Below, piece by piece: positions 57,358-64,000 of a stretch of 64,000 nt of DNA. A program made the position numbers and the translations under genes. The notes below the pieces were generated by a model. The model was not told the origin of the DNA, did no database searches, and worked only from the letters and a program-made list of their open reading frames with translations. The stretch comes from an uncultured Myxococcales bacterium (GTDB lineage Bacteria; Myxococcota; Myxococcia; Myxococcales; Myxococcaceae): contig CALJKW010000071.1 of NCBI GenBank assembly GCA_937980205.1, forward strand, positions 1 to 64,000, read 5' to 3'. Each line of letters begins with the position of its first letter. The stretch's first letter is position 1.

Positions 57358-58112
57358 AGAAATCGATCGAGCTCCAACAACGTCCTCACCGCCGGCACGC
57401 CCTGCTCTCCTCCGCCGCCATGGCGCCGCAGCCACACGCCGTGCGCGGCGCCGGCCTTCAAGAACGGCAGCACGTCGTTCGAGAGACTGTCCCCCACGAC
57501 GAGCGTCGCGGCACGGTCGAGGCCGCGCAGCGCCTTCTCGTAGAAGTCGGGGTGCGGCTTCCCGATGGGGTCGCCCACGGTGATGTTCCCCTCGTGCATG
57601 CCGTGCGGCCGCAGCAGGTGCAGCCGGGCAATCTTCCGCTGCGCTGAGTCCTGTGGGTCGTACGTGAACGTCCGCTTCGCCTCGTCGAAACCCAAAAACC
57701 CGTCGCTGTTCGTGGCGAAGTGAATCGAGATGCCCCGGTCGAGACATGCGCGCGCGATGGTGGCGGCGTCCTCGTACACCACCGTCTCGTCGGTGATGGC
57801 CTTCCAGTACGCGGCGGCCTCGCGCTCGATGTCGGCCTTGCGCGGCGTGACGCCGACGTCCTCGTAGCAGATGGCCACCAGCGTCTCGCGCGACCACTGC
57901 TTCACCTCGGTGAGCTCGCGCTGCCACGCCTCGATGCGCTTGCGCAGCGGCGGATACGCCGGCGGGTTCTCGCCGCGCAGGTGGGAGATGAGCGTCTCGT
58001 AGTGCGTCTTCAGCAGCGGGCCGATGCGCGGGTCCAGCGCGCGCAGCGCGGCGACGACGGCGGCGTCCGTGTCGACCATCACGTCGTCGACGTCGAAGAC
58101 GACGTGCTTCAC
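57354..58112 (-). CDS. HAD-superfamily phosphatase
   Basis: 252 residues from GTG 58112 (GTGA overlap with the kinase stop). Motif I is VFDVDDVMVD (residues about 5-12), motif II is HFATNSDGF, motif III the Lys in KPHPDFYEK, motif IV is VGDSLSNDV. These give a HAD phosphatase with a helical cap (residues about 15-95). The substrate is unknown. It could remove phosphate from small metabolites. The partner kinase gene directly upstream overlaps it by four bases, so the two may be regulated together. Its stop overlaps GTG 57357 of the binding protein. Confidence 0.88.
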   Translation of the reverse strand: MKHVVFDVDDVMVDTDAAVVAALRALDPRIGPLLKTHYETLISHLRGENPPAYPPLRKRIEAWQRELTEVKQWSRETLVAICYEDVGVTPRKADIEREAAAYWKAITDETVVYEDAATIARACLDRGISIHFATNSDGFLGFDEAKRTFTYDPQDSAQRKIARLHLLRPHGMHEGNITVGDPIGKPHPDFYEKALRGLDRAATLVVGDSLSNDVLPFLKAGAAHGVWLRRHGGGGEQGVPAVRTLLELDRFL

Positions 58113-59713
58113 CGTTTGAGGAATGTGCTCTCCCAGATGTCGAGCTGCTTCTGAACCTCGACGCGCTCCTCGGGCGTGTGGCTCGTCACCAGCCCGACCT
58201 TGATCTTCTTGAGCAGCACCATCGCCGCCGGGTCCGGCTCTTCGCCCGGCTCGGCGCTCTTCTTCAGCCGCGTCTCGAGCTTCGCGATGCGATTCGACAG
58301 CGCGTCGAGCGTCGCCGTCTCCGCCGGAGACGACTTCGGCTTCGGCTTCGGCTTCGGCGCCACCTTGTCCGGCTGAGCGGGCGGCGGAGGCTCGACGTGG
58401 GTCGGGTCCGGCGGCGGCTGCACGACCGCGACCGGGGCCTGCGGCGGCTCTTCCGGCAGCGGCGCCACCGGAGGCGGCTGCACCTTCGGCGGCGGCGCCA
58501 CCACGACCGGGTCCGGCTTCGGCTCGCGACCGGCGAGGAACACTGCGAGGCCCAGCACGAGCGCGCCGGCAGCTCCCGCGGCGACGAGCAGCGGCAGCTT
58601 CGAGCTGCGCGCCGGAGAGAGCTCGGGGATGGACCGCGGCGTCGCGAGCGGAGGCGCCACCGCGGCCTTCGGCAGCGGCACGCCGATGCGCGTCGCGCTG
58701 TTCATCAGCTCCTTCTGAATGCGCTTGAGCTCGCTGCGGACCTTCTCGGTCGGGGCCAGCCGGTCGGTCGCCTTCTTCGACATCAGCGACAGCACGAGCC
58801 GGTCGATCGACTCGGGAATCCCGTTCACCACCGACGACGGCGCCGGAGGCTCGGCCTGCACGTGCTTGATCAGCACGTCCATCGGCGTCGCGCCCTTGAA
58901 CGGAATCGTCCCGGTCACCATCTCGAACAGCATCACGCCGAGCGCATAGAGGTCCGACCGCGGGGAGACCTCGGCGCCGCGCGCCTGCTCCGGGCTCATG
59001 TAGTCGGGCGTGCCGGTCACCATCATCGCGCTCGTCTGCGCCGACTGACCGTCGAACGACTGCTTCGCGAGGCCGAAGTCGAGGAGCTTCAGGTACCGCG
59101 TGCCGTCGCTCTGCTTCACCAGGAAGACGTTCGACGGCTTCAGGTCGCGGTGGATGATTCCCGCGGCGTGCGCGGCCTGCAGCGGCGCGGCGATGTCGAG
59201 CAGCAGGTCGACGGCCTCGAGCGGCGGCAGCGGCGCGCGCTCCTTGAGGTACTTGTCGAGGGGAACCCCGTCGAGGAACTCCATCACGATGTACGGGCGG
59301 CCGTCGGCGAGCTCGCCCATCGTGAACACGTCGATGATGTTGCGGTGGCCGATCGCGGTGACGGCGCGTGCCTCGGAGAGGAAGCGCTTCACCAGCAGCG
59401 CGTCGCCGGACACCTCGCGGCGCAGCACCTTGATCGCGACGTTCTTCTGAATCACCGGCTGCAGGCCGCGGTACACGATGCCCATGCCGCCTTCGCCGAC
59501 GACCTGCTGCACCTCGTAGTCGCCGAGGCGCTGGCCCAAGAGCGCGTCGCGCATCGGCGTCGGCAGCGTCACCTCGCTGGCCATCGACGCGCTGGTGAAG
59601 ATGGTGCTCCCGTCCCTGGGGCAGGGCGTGCCGTCCAGCGGCTGCGGATCTCCGCAGACGGCGCACACCTTGCGATTCGCGATGAGGGTGGGAGCTTCCA
59701 CGCGACGATTCAA
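58109..59713 (-). CDS. Hanks-type Ser/Thr protein kinase with membrane anchor
   Basis: 534 residues from ATG 59713. A short N-terminal zinc-ribbon-like part (VCAVCGDPQ...TPCPRDG) precedes the kinase domain: glycine loop GEGGMG (73-78), VAIKVL with the catalytic Lys near 94, HRDLKPSN and DFGLAK, then SPEQARG and the APE-like region. One membrane helix (LPLLVAAGAAGALVLGLAVFLAG, about 355-380) follows the domain, and the extracytoplasmic part is Pro-rich with a short coiled coil (ALSNRIAKLETRLKK) at the end. Similar kinases regulate development and secretion in myxobacteria. It could phosphorylate FHA-partner proteins; no link is proven. Confidence 0.93.
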   Translation of the reverse strand: MNRRVEAPTLIANRKVCAVCGDPQPLDGTPCPRDGSTIFTSASMASEVTLPTPMRDALLGQRLGDYEVQQVVGEGGMGIVYRGLQPVIQKNVAIKVLRREVSGDALLVKRFLSEARAVTAIGHRNIIDVFTMGELADGRPYIVMEFLDGVPLDKYLKERAPLPPLEAVDLLLDIAAPLQAAHAAGIIHRDLKPSNVFLVKQSDGTRYLKLLDFGLAKQSFDGQSAQTSAMMVTGTPDYMSPEQARGAEVSPRSDLYALGVMLFEMVTGTIPFKGATPMDVLIKHVQAEPPAPSSVVNGIPESIDRLVLSLMSKKATDRLAPTEKVRSELKRIQKELMNSATRIGVPLPKAAVAPPLATPRSIPELSPARSSKLPLLVAAGAAGALVLGLAVFLAGREPKPDPVVVAPPPKVQPPPVAPLPEEPPQAPVAVVQPPPDPTHVEPPPPAQPDKVAPKPKPKPKSSPAETATLDALSNRIAKLETRLKKSAEPGEEPDPAAMVLLKKIKVGLVTSHTPEERVEVQKQLDIWESTFLKR

Positions 59714-59723
59714 GAAGGCCGAC

Positions 59724-60896
59724 TCACGGGGGTTCGCACGCGTACCAGGTGGCCGTACCGACCGGAACCGCGCTGCAGCTCCAGCCCGACGGACACCGCG
59801 CAGGCTCCGGCTGCAGCTGCGTGTTCATGCACAGCGACGTGCAGTAGTTCACGCCGCCGGTGTCCGGCGTCGCGCACGTCTGCGAGTGGCAGTCGTTCAT
59901 GCCGCTGCCGTTGATGGTGCACGTGCCGCCGACGGGCTGGCACACGCTGATGGTCGTCATCGTCCCGGTGCCGTCGTCGTCGAGCCCGCACGCCCAGCCC
60001 GTCGGGCAGTCGGCGCTCGAGCGGCACACGCTCGTGCACACGCCGTCGAACGGAGACACCGACTTCCGCTCGCAGAAGTTGCTGATGCAGCCCGAGCTCG
60101 CGTTGCAGGTGGCGCCCGCCGGAATGCAGATGCGGCCGTTCACTCCGACCGACGGAGAGCAGGTGAAGTTGCCCGTGGTCGGGCACGCGCGCGTCGAGTC
60201 GCACGGCGTGGCGCAGACGCCGTTGCTGCCGCCGACGCAGATGCCCGCGACGCAGTTCGCCGGCGAGCCGCTGCAAGACCTGCCCGAGTCCGACGGCGCG
60301 CACAGCTTCGTACCGCCGACGAAGAGGCACGCCCACCCCGGCATGCACGCCGACTCGTTGCTGCACGGGATGGTGCACACGCCCTGCGCCGAGCCGGTGA
60401 GGCCGAGGCACAGCGTGCTCTGACACTGGCTGGCCGCAGTGCAGAGATCGCCGTACATGCCGGTGCCGGTGCCGCCGCCGGCTCCGCCTCCGGCCGAACC
60501 TCCAGCGGACCCGCCGGCGCTGCCTCCCGCCGAGCCACCGGCGGCGCCTCCCGCGGCACCTCCGGCGCTTCCGCCGGCAGCGCCACCACCGGCAGCGCCT
60601 CCTGAACCGCCACCGGCTGCGCCGCCCGCCATGCCTCCACCCGACGCGCCTCCGGCGGTCCCGGTTCCGCCGCCGCTCGAGCCGCCCGCGCCGCCGCCGT
60701 TCACGACGAGCACGCACTGGCCCTGCACGCAGGAGCCGAGGCCCTCGCAGTCGCGGTCGACGCGGCAGATGAGGGTGCACATCCCGCCCTTGCACCGCTC
60801 GGTCTCGGGGCAGTCGCTTTGAAGCTCGCAGGGCTTGCCGCCGGGACACGCGAGCAGCAGCAGGACGGTGCTGAGAAAGAGGAGTGCGCGGATCAA
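59724..60896 (-). CDS. Cys-rich lipoprotein with glycine-rich spacer
   Basis: 390 residues from ATG 60896, with lipobox STVLLLLACPGG (Cys about 17). Residues about 20-65 carry Cys pairs (CELQSDC, CKGGMC, CVQGQC), residues about 70-150 are a Gly/Ala/Ser tract (GGAAGGSAGG-type repeats), and the C-terminal part has more Cys modules (CTAASQC, CMPGWAC, CVAGICVGG, CERKS). It is the surface-lipoprotein type that recurs in this window. It ends ten bases before the kinase start and may be co-transcribed. The Gly tract is less regular than in the gene at 29462. Confidence 0.85.
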   Translation of the reverse strand: MIRALLFLSTVLLLLACPGGKPCELQSDCPETERCKGGMCTLICRVDRDCEGLGSCVQGQCVLVVNGGGAGGSSGGGTGTAGGASGGGMAGGAAGGGSGGAAGGGAAGGSAGGAAGGAAGGSAGGSAGGSAGGSAGGGAGGGTGTGMYGDLCTAASQCQSTLCLGLTGSAQGVCTIPCSNESACMPGWACLFVGGTKLCAPSDSGRSCSGSPANCVAGICVGGSNGVCATPCDSTRACPTTGNFTCSPSVGVNGRICIPAGATCNASSGCISNFCERKSVSPFDGVCTSVCRSSADCPTGWACGLDDDGTGTMTTISVCQPVGGTCTINGSGMNDCHSQTCATPDTGGVNYCTSLCMNTQLQPEPARCPSGWSCSAVPVGTATWYACEPP

Positions 60897-60919
60897 ACTC
60901 GCGCAGCCTAGCTTAGGCC

Positions 60920-62092
60920 TTACCGGCGGGTCGAAACCCTGAACACGTCACCGGGCATCGGCCGCAGCACCCGCTCCGAGAGCGCGACGCCGTTGCGCTC
61001 GAGCGGCGCGCCGTCGCCGCCGGGCAGCGCGGCCCTCGCGCGCGACTCCCACTGCTGCATGTCGGTGAAGGGAATCGGCGAGGGCGTATGGTCGACCGAG
61101 CGGAAGAAGTCCTCCCAGTGCCCTCCGAGCGCGAAGCGCGGAGCCATCGCCGTCAGCGTCGCCGTCGGCTCGTTCGCCACGTTCTGGTAGCTGCCGACGC
61201 AGAGCAGCGCGACGTCGACGCGCTTCTCGTCGAGCAGCTCCGGGGGCACCAGCCCCATCGGGTCCTTTCCCGGGCTGTCCTGGTAGTAGACGCGCAGCGA
61301 CGGCAGGCCGGTCACCGGGTCGAGAAAGTCGACGAGGTAGGAGAGCGTCATGCCCTCTCTCCACCCGTCGGCCCGCGACGGCAGCTCGCACTGCGGCGTC
61401 TCGACGCTGCCGGGAGCGAAGTGCACCGGCCCGAACTGATCCGGGTGGTCCGAGCACATCGCCATGAAGCGGATGTTGCTGTCCGGCACGCGCACCCACG
61501 TGCCCTCGAGCGGCACGCCGTCCGGCTTGAGCGAAGGGCAGTTGCGGTAGTCGACGAACCGCTCCAGCGCCACCACGCGCTCGTCCTCCAGCGTCACCGC
61601 GCGCGGGCCGGCAGGAGCACAGCCCGGCGGCCGCGACGGCGACAGCGCCGCGAGCAGGTTCTTCATCGACTGGTTGCCGTACAGCACCGCCCGGTCCGCG
61701 TTGAGCTGCGCCGCGGGTGCGTCGATGAGGTGGTCGTAGTGCGCGTGCCCCACCAGCACCGCTTTGAGCCCGGCGACGCGCGAGCGCGGAAAGCGCGCGG
61801 AGATGGCCACCACGTCGGAGCGCACCTCTTTCCCCGTGTTCACGTCGAGCAGCGACGGCCGCGTGAACAGCGGGGGCGTCATCACCTGCTCGTCGCCGCG
61901 CGTGAGGAGGAAGCCGCCGACGCCGAGGAACTCGATGGTCAGCGGCTCGGGCGTCGCTTGCGGGGCAGCGAGGCGCTCGGCAGACGCGGGAGCCAGCCAC
62001 GCCGTCCGCTCCACCTCGCCCGGCGTGAACGGCTCGGGCGAGGGCTCGCCAGAACACGCGACACAGAGCATGATGGCGAGCGTCGTCCGCAT
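60920..62092 (-). CDS. Metallo-beta-lactamase-fold lipoprotein
   Basis: 390 residues from ATG 62092, with lipobox LAIMLCVACSGEP (Cys about 13); the longer frame upstream is not needed. The MBL-fold metal motif HAHYDH (H-x-H-x-D-H) is present in VGHAHYDHLIDAPAA, with the fold continuing through ALLCVGSYQN and FALGGHWEDFFRS (metal-binding His). It resembles the UlaG/NAPE-PLD-like L-ascorbate lactonase group. Its substrate is unknown. As a lipoprotein it acts outside the cytoplasm, unlike most MBL phosphodiesterases. It is divergent from the lipoprotein at 62176. Confidence 0.82.
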   Translation of the reverse strand: MRTTLAIMLCVACSGEPSPEPFTPGEVERTAWLAPASAERLAAPQATPEPLTIEFLGVGGFLLTRGDEQVMTPPLFTRPSLLDVNTGKEVRSDVVAISARFPRSRVAGLKAVLVGHAHYDHLIDAPAAQLNADRAVLYGNQSMKNLLAALSPSRPPGCAPAGPRAVTLEDERVVALERFVDYRNCPSLKPDGVPLEGTWVRVPDSNIRFMAMCSDHPDQFGPVHFAPGSVETPQCELPSRADGWREGMTLSYLVDFLDPVTGLPSLRVYYQDSPGKDPMGLVPPELLDEKRVDVALLCVGSYQNVANEPTATLTAMAPRFALGGHWEDFFRSVDHTPSPIPFTDMQQWESRARAALPGGDGAPLERNGVALSERVLRPMPGDVFRVSTRR

Positions 62093-62175
62093 TTTCGACT
62101 GCACAATCAACGCGGCCGATTCCAGAGTCAAGCCTGGCCGACTTGGCTCCCGACCAACGGATGTCTGTGCTACCC

Positions 62176-63867
62176 ATGCCGACCATGCTGATGCGCCTCT
62201 CTCTCTTTGCAGGAGTGCTCGTCCTCATCACCTGCAGCGCGCCTCAACCCCCGGTGAACTCGCTGATGCCGGATCCGCCGACGCTGCAGAAGGCGACGCC
62301 CATCGCGGGCGGCACGCGCGTCACCTGGCGCACGGCACAGGCGACCGACGAAGACTGGGACCTCACGCTCGTGGCGCGCTACTCCGGCAAGCCCGACGGC
62401 AAGCCGCCCGCGACCGGCGTGCCGATGCGGGGCGACGCGTTCGGCTCGGGCATCGTCGTCTACGTCGGCGACGGCTCCGCGTTCACCGACAACGAGCTGC
62501 CTACAGACTGCGGCGTCTTCACGTACCAGTTCTGGTCGCACGACAAGGCCGGCCACTGGAGCGGCGGAGCCAGCACCGCCGCCACGCTCCCCGGAGGCTT
62601 CGCCGCACCGGCGGTTCCTCCCGGGATGTTCAGCGCGATGCGCGTGCGTGACAACGTGACGCTGAGCTGGGGCACCGCTCCGGGCTCTCAGACGACTCGG
62701 GTCGTGCGCAACCTCGGCACGCCGCCGCTCAGCGCCGATCAGGGCACTCTCATCTACGAGGGCGCCTCCACCGCGCACTCCGAGCTGGTGAGCGGGCTGC
62801 CCGCCGGCCAGACCATCTTCTACGGCGCGTTCGCGTGCAACACGTGCGGCGCCTGCTCGACCATCGGCGCCACCGCGACGCTGCTCATCGCGCGCGAGGA
62901 CGCCGGCTTCCCCGACGCCGGCCCCGACGACCCGGACGGCGGCTCTCCGCTCAAGCCGACGCAGCTGACCGCGGTCGTCGCGGCGAACGGCACCGACATC
63001 AACATCAGCTGGACGAACCCGGCGGCGTCGACGGGCTTCACGCAGGTGAAGGTACTGCGCCAGCTCAACGCGCTGCCGAGCGGCCCGGACGACACGAACG
63101 CCACGACGTTGTTCACCGGCCTCTCGACCAGCACGACGGACAAGGTGGCGCAGCTGCTGCCGAACACGCCGGGCACTCCGCGCACCTACTTCTACGTCGC
63201 GTACGGCTGCGCGAACGCGGCCTGCGAGACGTACGGCGCCCGCGGCACGCTGCAGCTCACCGTGAGCCAGGCGATGCGCGCGGGCGGCTACACCATCTGG
63301 TGGCGTCACAACTCGGCCAGCACCTGCGGCGACGCGACGAACCTCGGCGCCTGCAGCTGCACCAACGGCGTGTGCACGAACTGTCCGGCGAACAACTGGT
63401 GGAAGAGCTGTGACTCGAACTGCGCGACGGCGACGGCGCGGCAGGTGACTCCGCCGCAGGCGGACCTCGAGGCCACCACGATTCGCAACCAGTTCACGCA
63501 GAAGAACATCGTCGTCGGCCGCGTGCTCTCGTCCGAGATGTGCCGCGCGATTCAGTCGGCGCAGAGCTGGCGAGACTCGAACAACGTGATGCACCCGGGC
63601 TTCGACTTCGGCCCGCCGGTCGAGCTGCTCAAAGAGCTCACCTACTTCGTCTACGACGAGGCCAACCGGTGCACGAACACGTACAACCTGTTGAACGAGC
63701 CGCCGACGCCGGGCACCAACACGGCGATGGTCAGCCACGCTGGCTTCTCGTGCCCCATCATCGACTCGCTCGCGTGGGCCGAGGCCGCCGTCTTCAAGCC
63801 CAACCCCGGCGGCTCGCCGACGTTCATCACGCGCGTGCAGTACAGCCAGTGGTCGACGCTGCCGTGA
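62176..63867 (+). CDS. Lipoprotein with fibronectin-like and Cys-rich parts
   Basis: 563 residues from ATG 62176; ATG codons also occur at 62185 and 62191 and any of them may be the start. The lipobox is LFAGVLVLITCSAP. Repeated fibronectin-like segments are visible (TPIAGGTRVTWRTAQATDEDWDLTLVA, NVTLSWGTAPGSQTTRVVR, INISWTNPAASTGFTQVKVLR). The C-terminal third contains a Cys cluster (CSCTNGVCTNC, SCDSNCATATARQ). No enzyme motif was found. It overlaps by four bases with the start of the next lipoprotein gene (GTGA), so the two are co-transcribed. Confidence 0.8.
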   Translation: MPTMLMRLSLFAGVLVLITCSAPQPPVNSLMPDPPTLQKATPIAGGTRVTWRTAQATDEDWDLTLVARYSGKPDGKPPATGVPMRGDAFGSGIVVYVGDGSAFTDNELPTDCGVFTYQFWSHDKAGHWSGGASTAATLPGGFAAPAVPPGMFSAMRVRDNVTLSWGTAPGSQTTRVVRNLGTPPLSADQGTLIYEGASTAHSELVSGLPAGQTIFYGAFACNTCGACSTIGATATLLIAREDAGFPDAGPDDPDGGSPLKPTQLTAVVAANGTDINISWTNPAASTGFTQVKVLRQLNALPSGPDDTNATTLFTGLSTSTTDKVAQLLPNTPGTPRTYFYVAYGCANAACETYGARGTLQLTVSQAMRAGGYTIWWRHNSASTCGDATNLGACSCTNGVCTNCPANNWWKSCDSNCATATARQVTPPQADLEATTIRNQFTQKNIVVGRVLSSEMCRAIQSAQSWRDSNNVMHPGFDFGPPVELLKELTYFVYDEANRCTNTYNLLNEPPTPGTNTAMVSHAGFSCPIIDSLAWAEAAVFKPNPGGSPTFITRVQYSQWSTLP

Positions 63868-64000
63868 GCCGCGCCTGGCTCGCGGCGTGCGTGGTGGTCG
63901 CGAGCTGCTCGCCGCCTCCACCGCCACCCGGCATGTGCAGCCCATCAAGCGGCTTTCCGCCGATGACCGGCGTCGCGTTCGCCGTCGCGGGGGACGTCGT
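63864..64000 (+). CDS. Lipoprotein, C-terminus outside window
   Basis: Starts at GTG 63864, overlapping the stop of the previous gene by four bases. The sequence VSRAWLAACVVVASCSPPPP shows a lipobox (VASC, Cys 15), then Pro-rich spacer and CSPSSGFPPMTGVAFAV before the window ends. Only 45 codons are visible, so the mature protein cannot be identified. Confidence 0.65.
   Translation, partial: MSRAWLAACVVVASCSPPPPPPGMCSPSSGFPPMTGVAFAVAGDV

Overview
The window is strongly GC-rich, dense with genes, and uses many GTG starts. It encodes many lipoproteins (Cys-rich, Gly-Ser-Ala-rich or 'DGG'-type), FHA proteins, hybrid histidine kinases, a eukaryotic-type Ser/Thr kinase and a TIGR02996 repeat-companion protein. 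This combination points to a myxobacterium (Myxococcota), probably chromosomal; I do not assign a genus. I see no phage, integrase, transposase, CRISPR array or rRNA. One tRNA gene (Gln, UUG) is present. No gene-free stretch exceeds 300 bases; the largest gaps (about 216 to 259 bases) hold repeats or promoter regions.

Layout. 1-4703: a truncated coiled-coil gene, a two-gene minus-strand pair (small conserved protein, ComEA-like HhH protein), a large lipoprotein, a GNAT acetyltransferase and a stand-alone receiver. 4920-11641 (minus): a tightly spaced operon of an archaemetzincin-like protein with a degenerate active site, a TIGR02996 protein, a PD40-type lipoprotein, a SnoaL-like protein, an FHA protein and a very large Cys-rich lipoprotein. 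11667-18574: tRNA-Gln, divergent TetR/ABM-monooxygenase pair, small membrane protein, two sensor kinases. 18633-28054 (minus): a Tad-like pseudopilin operon (Cys-rich secreted protein, TadE, TadG, TadE, secreted protein, FHA-TM protein) preceded by an NtrC-type regulator and a REC-PAS-kinase; a sigma-54-like promoter lies in front of the regulator. 28314-34313: two divergent lipoproteins (one with a long Gly-Gly-Ser-Ala tract and a lamin-tail domain), an alpha/beta hydrolase and gyrB. 34551-37094: glycine-rich protein, nucleotidyltransferase, Cys-rich lipoprotein. 37120-46224: myo-inositol catabolism (inositol-monophosphatase family enzyme, C-N hydrolase, iolB, iolC with DUF2090, iolD, iolE), interrupted by a lipoprotein gene and two small coiled-coil/membrane genes. 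46297-49391: ABC permease and ATPase of the ferric-ion/FbpBC type; the matching type of binding protein is near 57 kb. 49388-64000: a tiny lipoprotein, TPM/zinc-ribbon protein, LysR/cyclase pair, RsmJ-like methyltransferase, SDR/SRPBCC operon, binding protein, HAD phosphatase, Ser/Thr kinase and further lipoproteins.

No complete, clearly new defence or biosynthetic system is visible. The least explained features are three families of palindromic intergenic elements. Family 1 combines hexamer runs with an 18-bp core (3279-3375; 4709-4910). Family 2 is a 148-bp imperfect palindrome abutting gyrB (31719-31866). Family 3 is an about 110-bp GTTCACSCTGAGC palindrome (53839-53951; 57244-57353; half copy 44378-44419). 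Two of these elements sit directly before signal-peptide codons, and one appears to be translated in frame at the start of a binding protein. Next in interest are the archaemetzincin-like protein lacking two catalytic residues and the FHA-associated pseudopilin operon.
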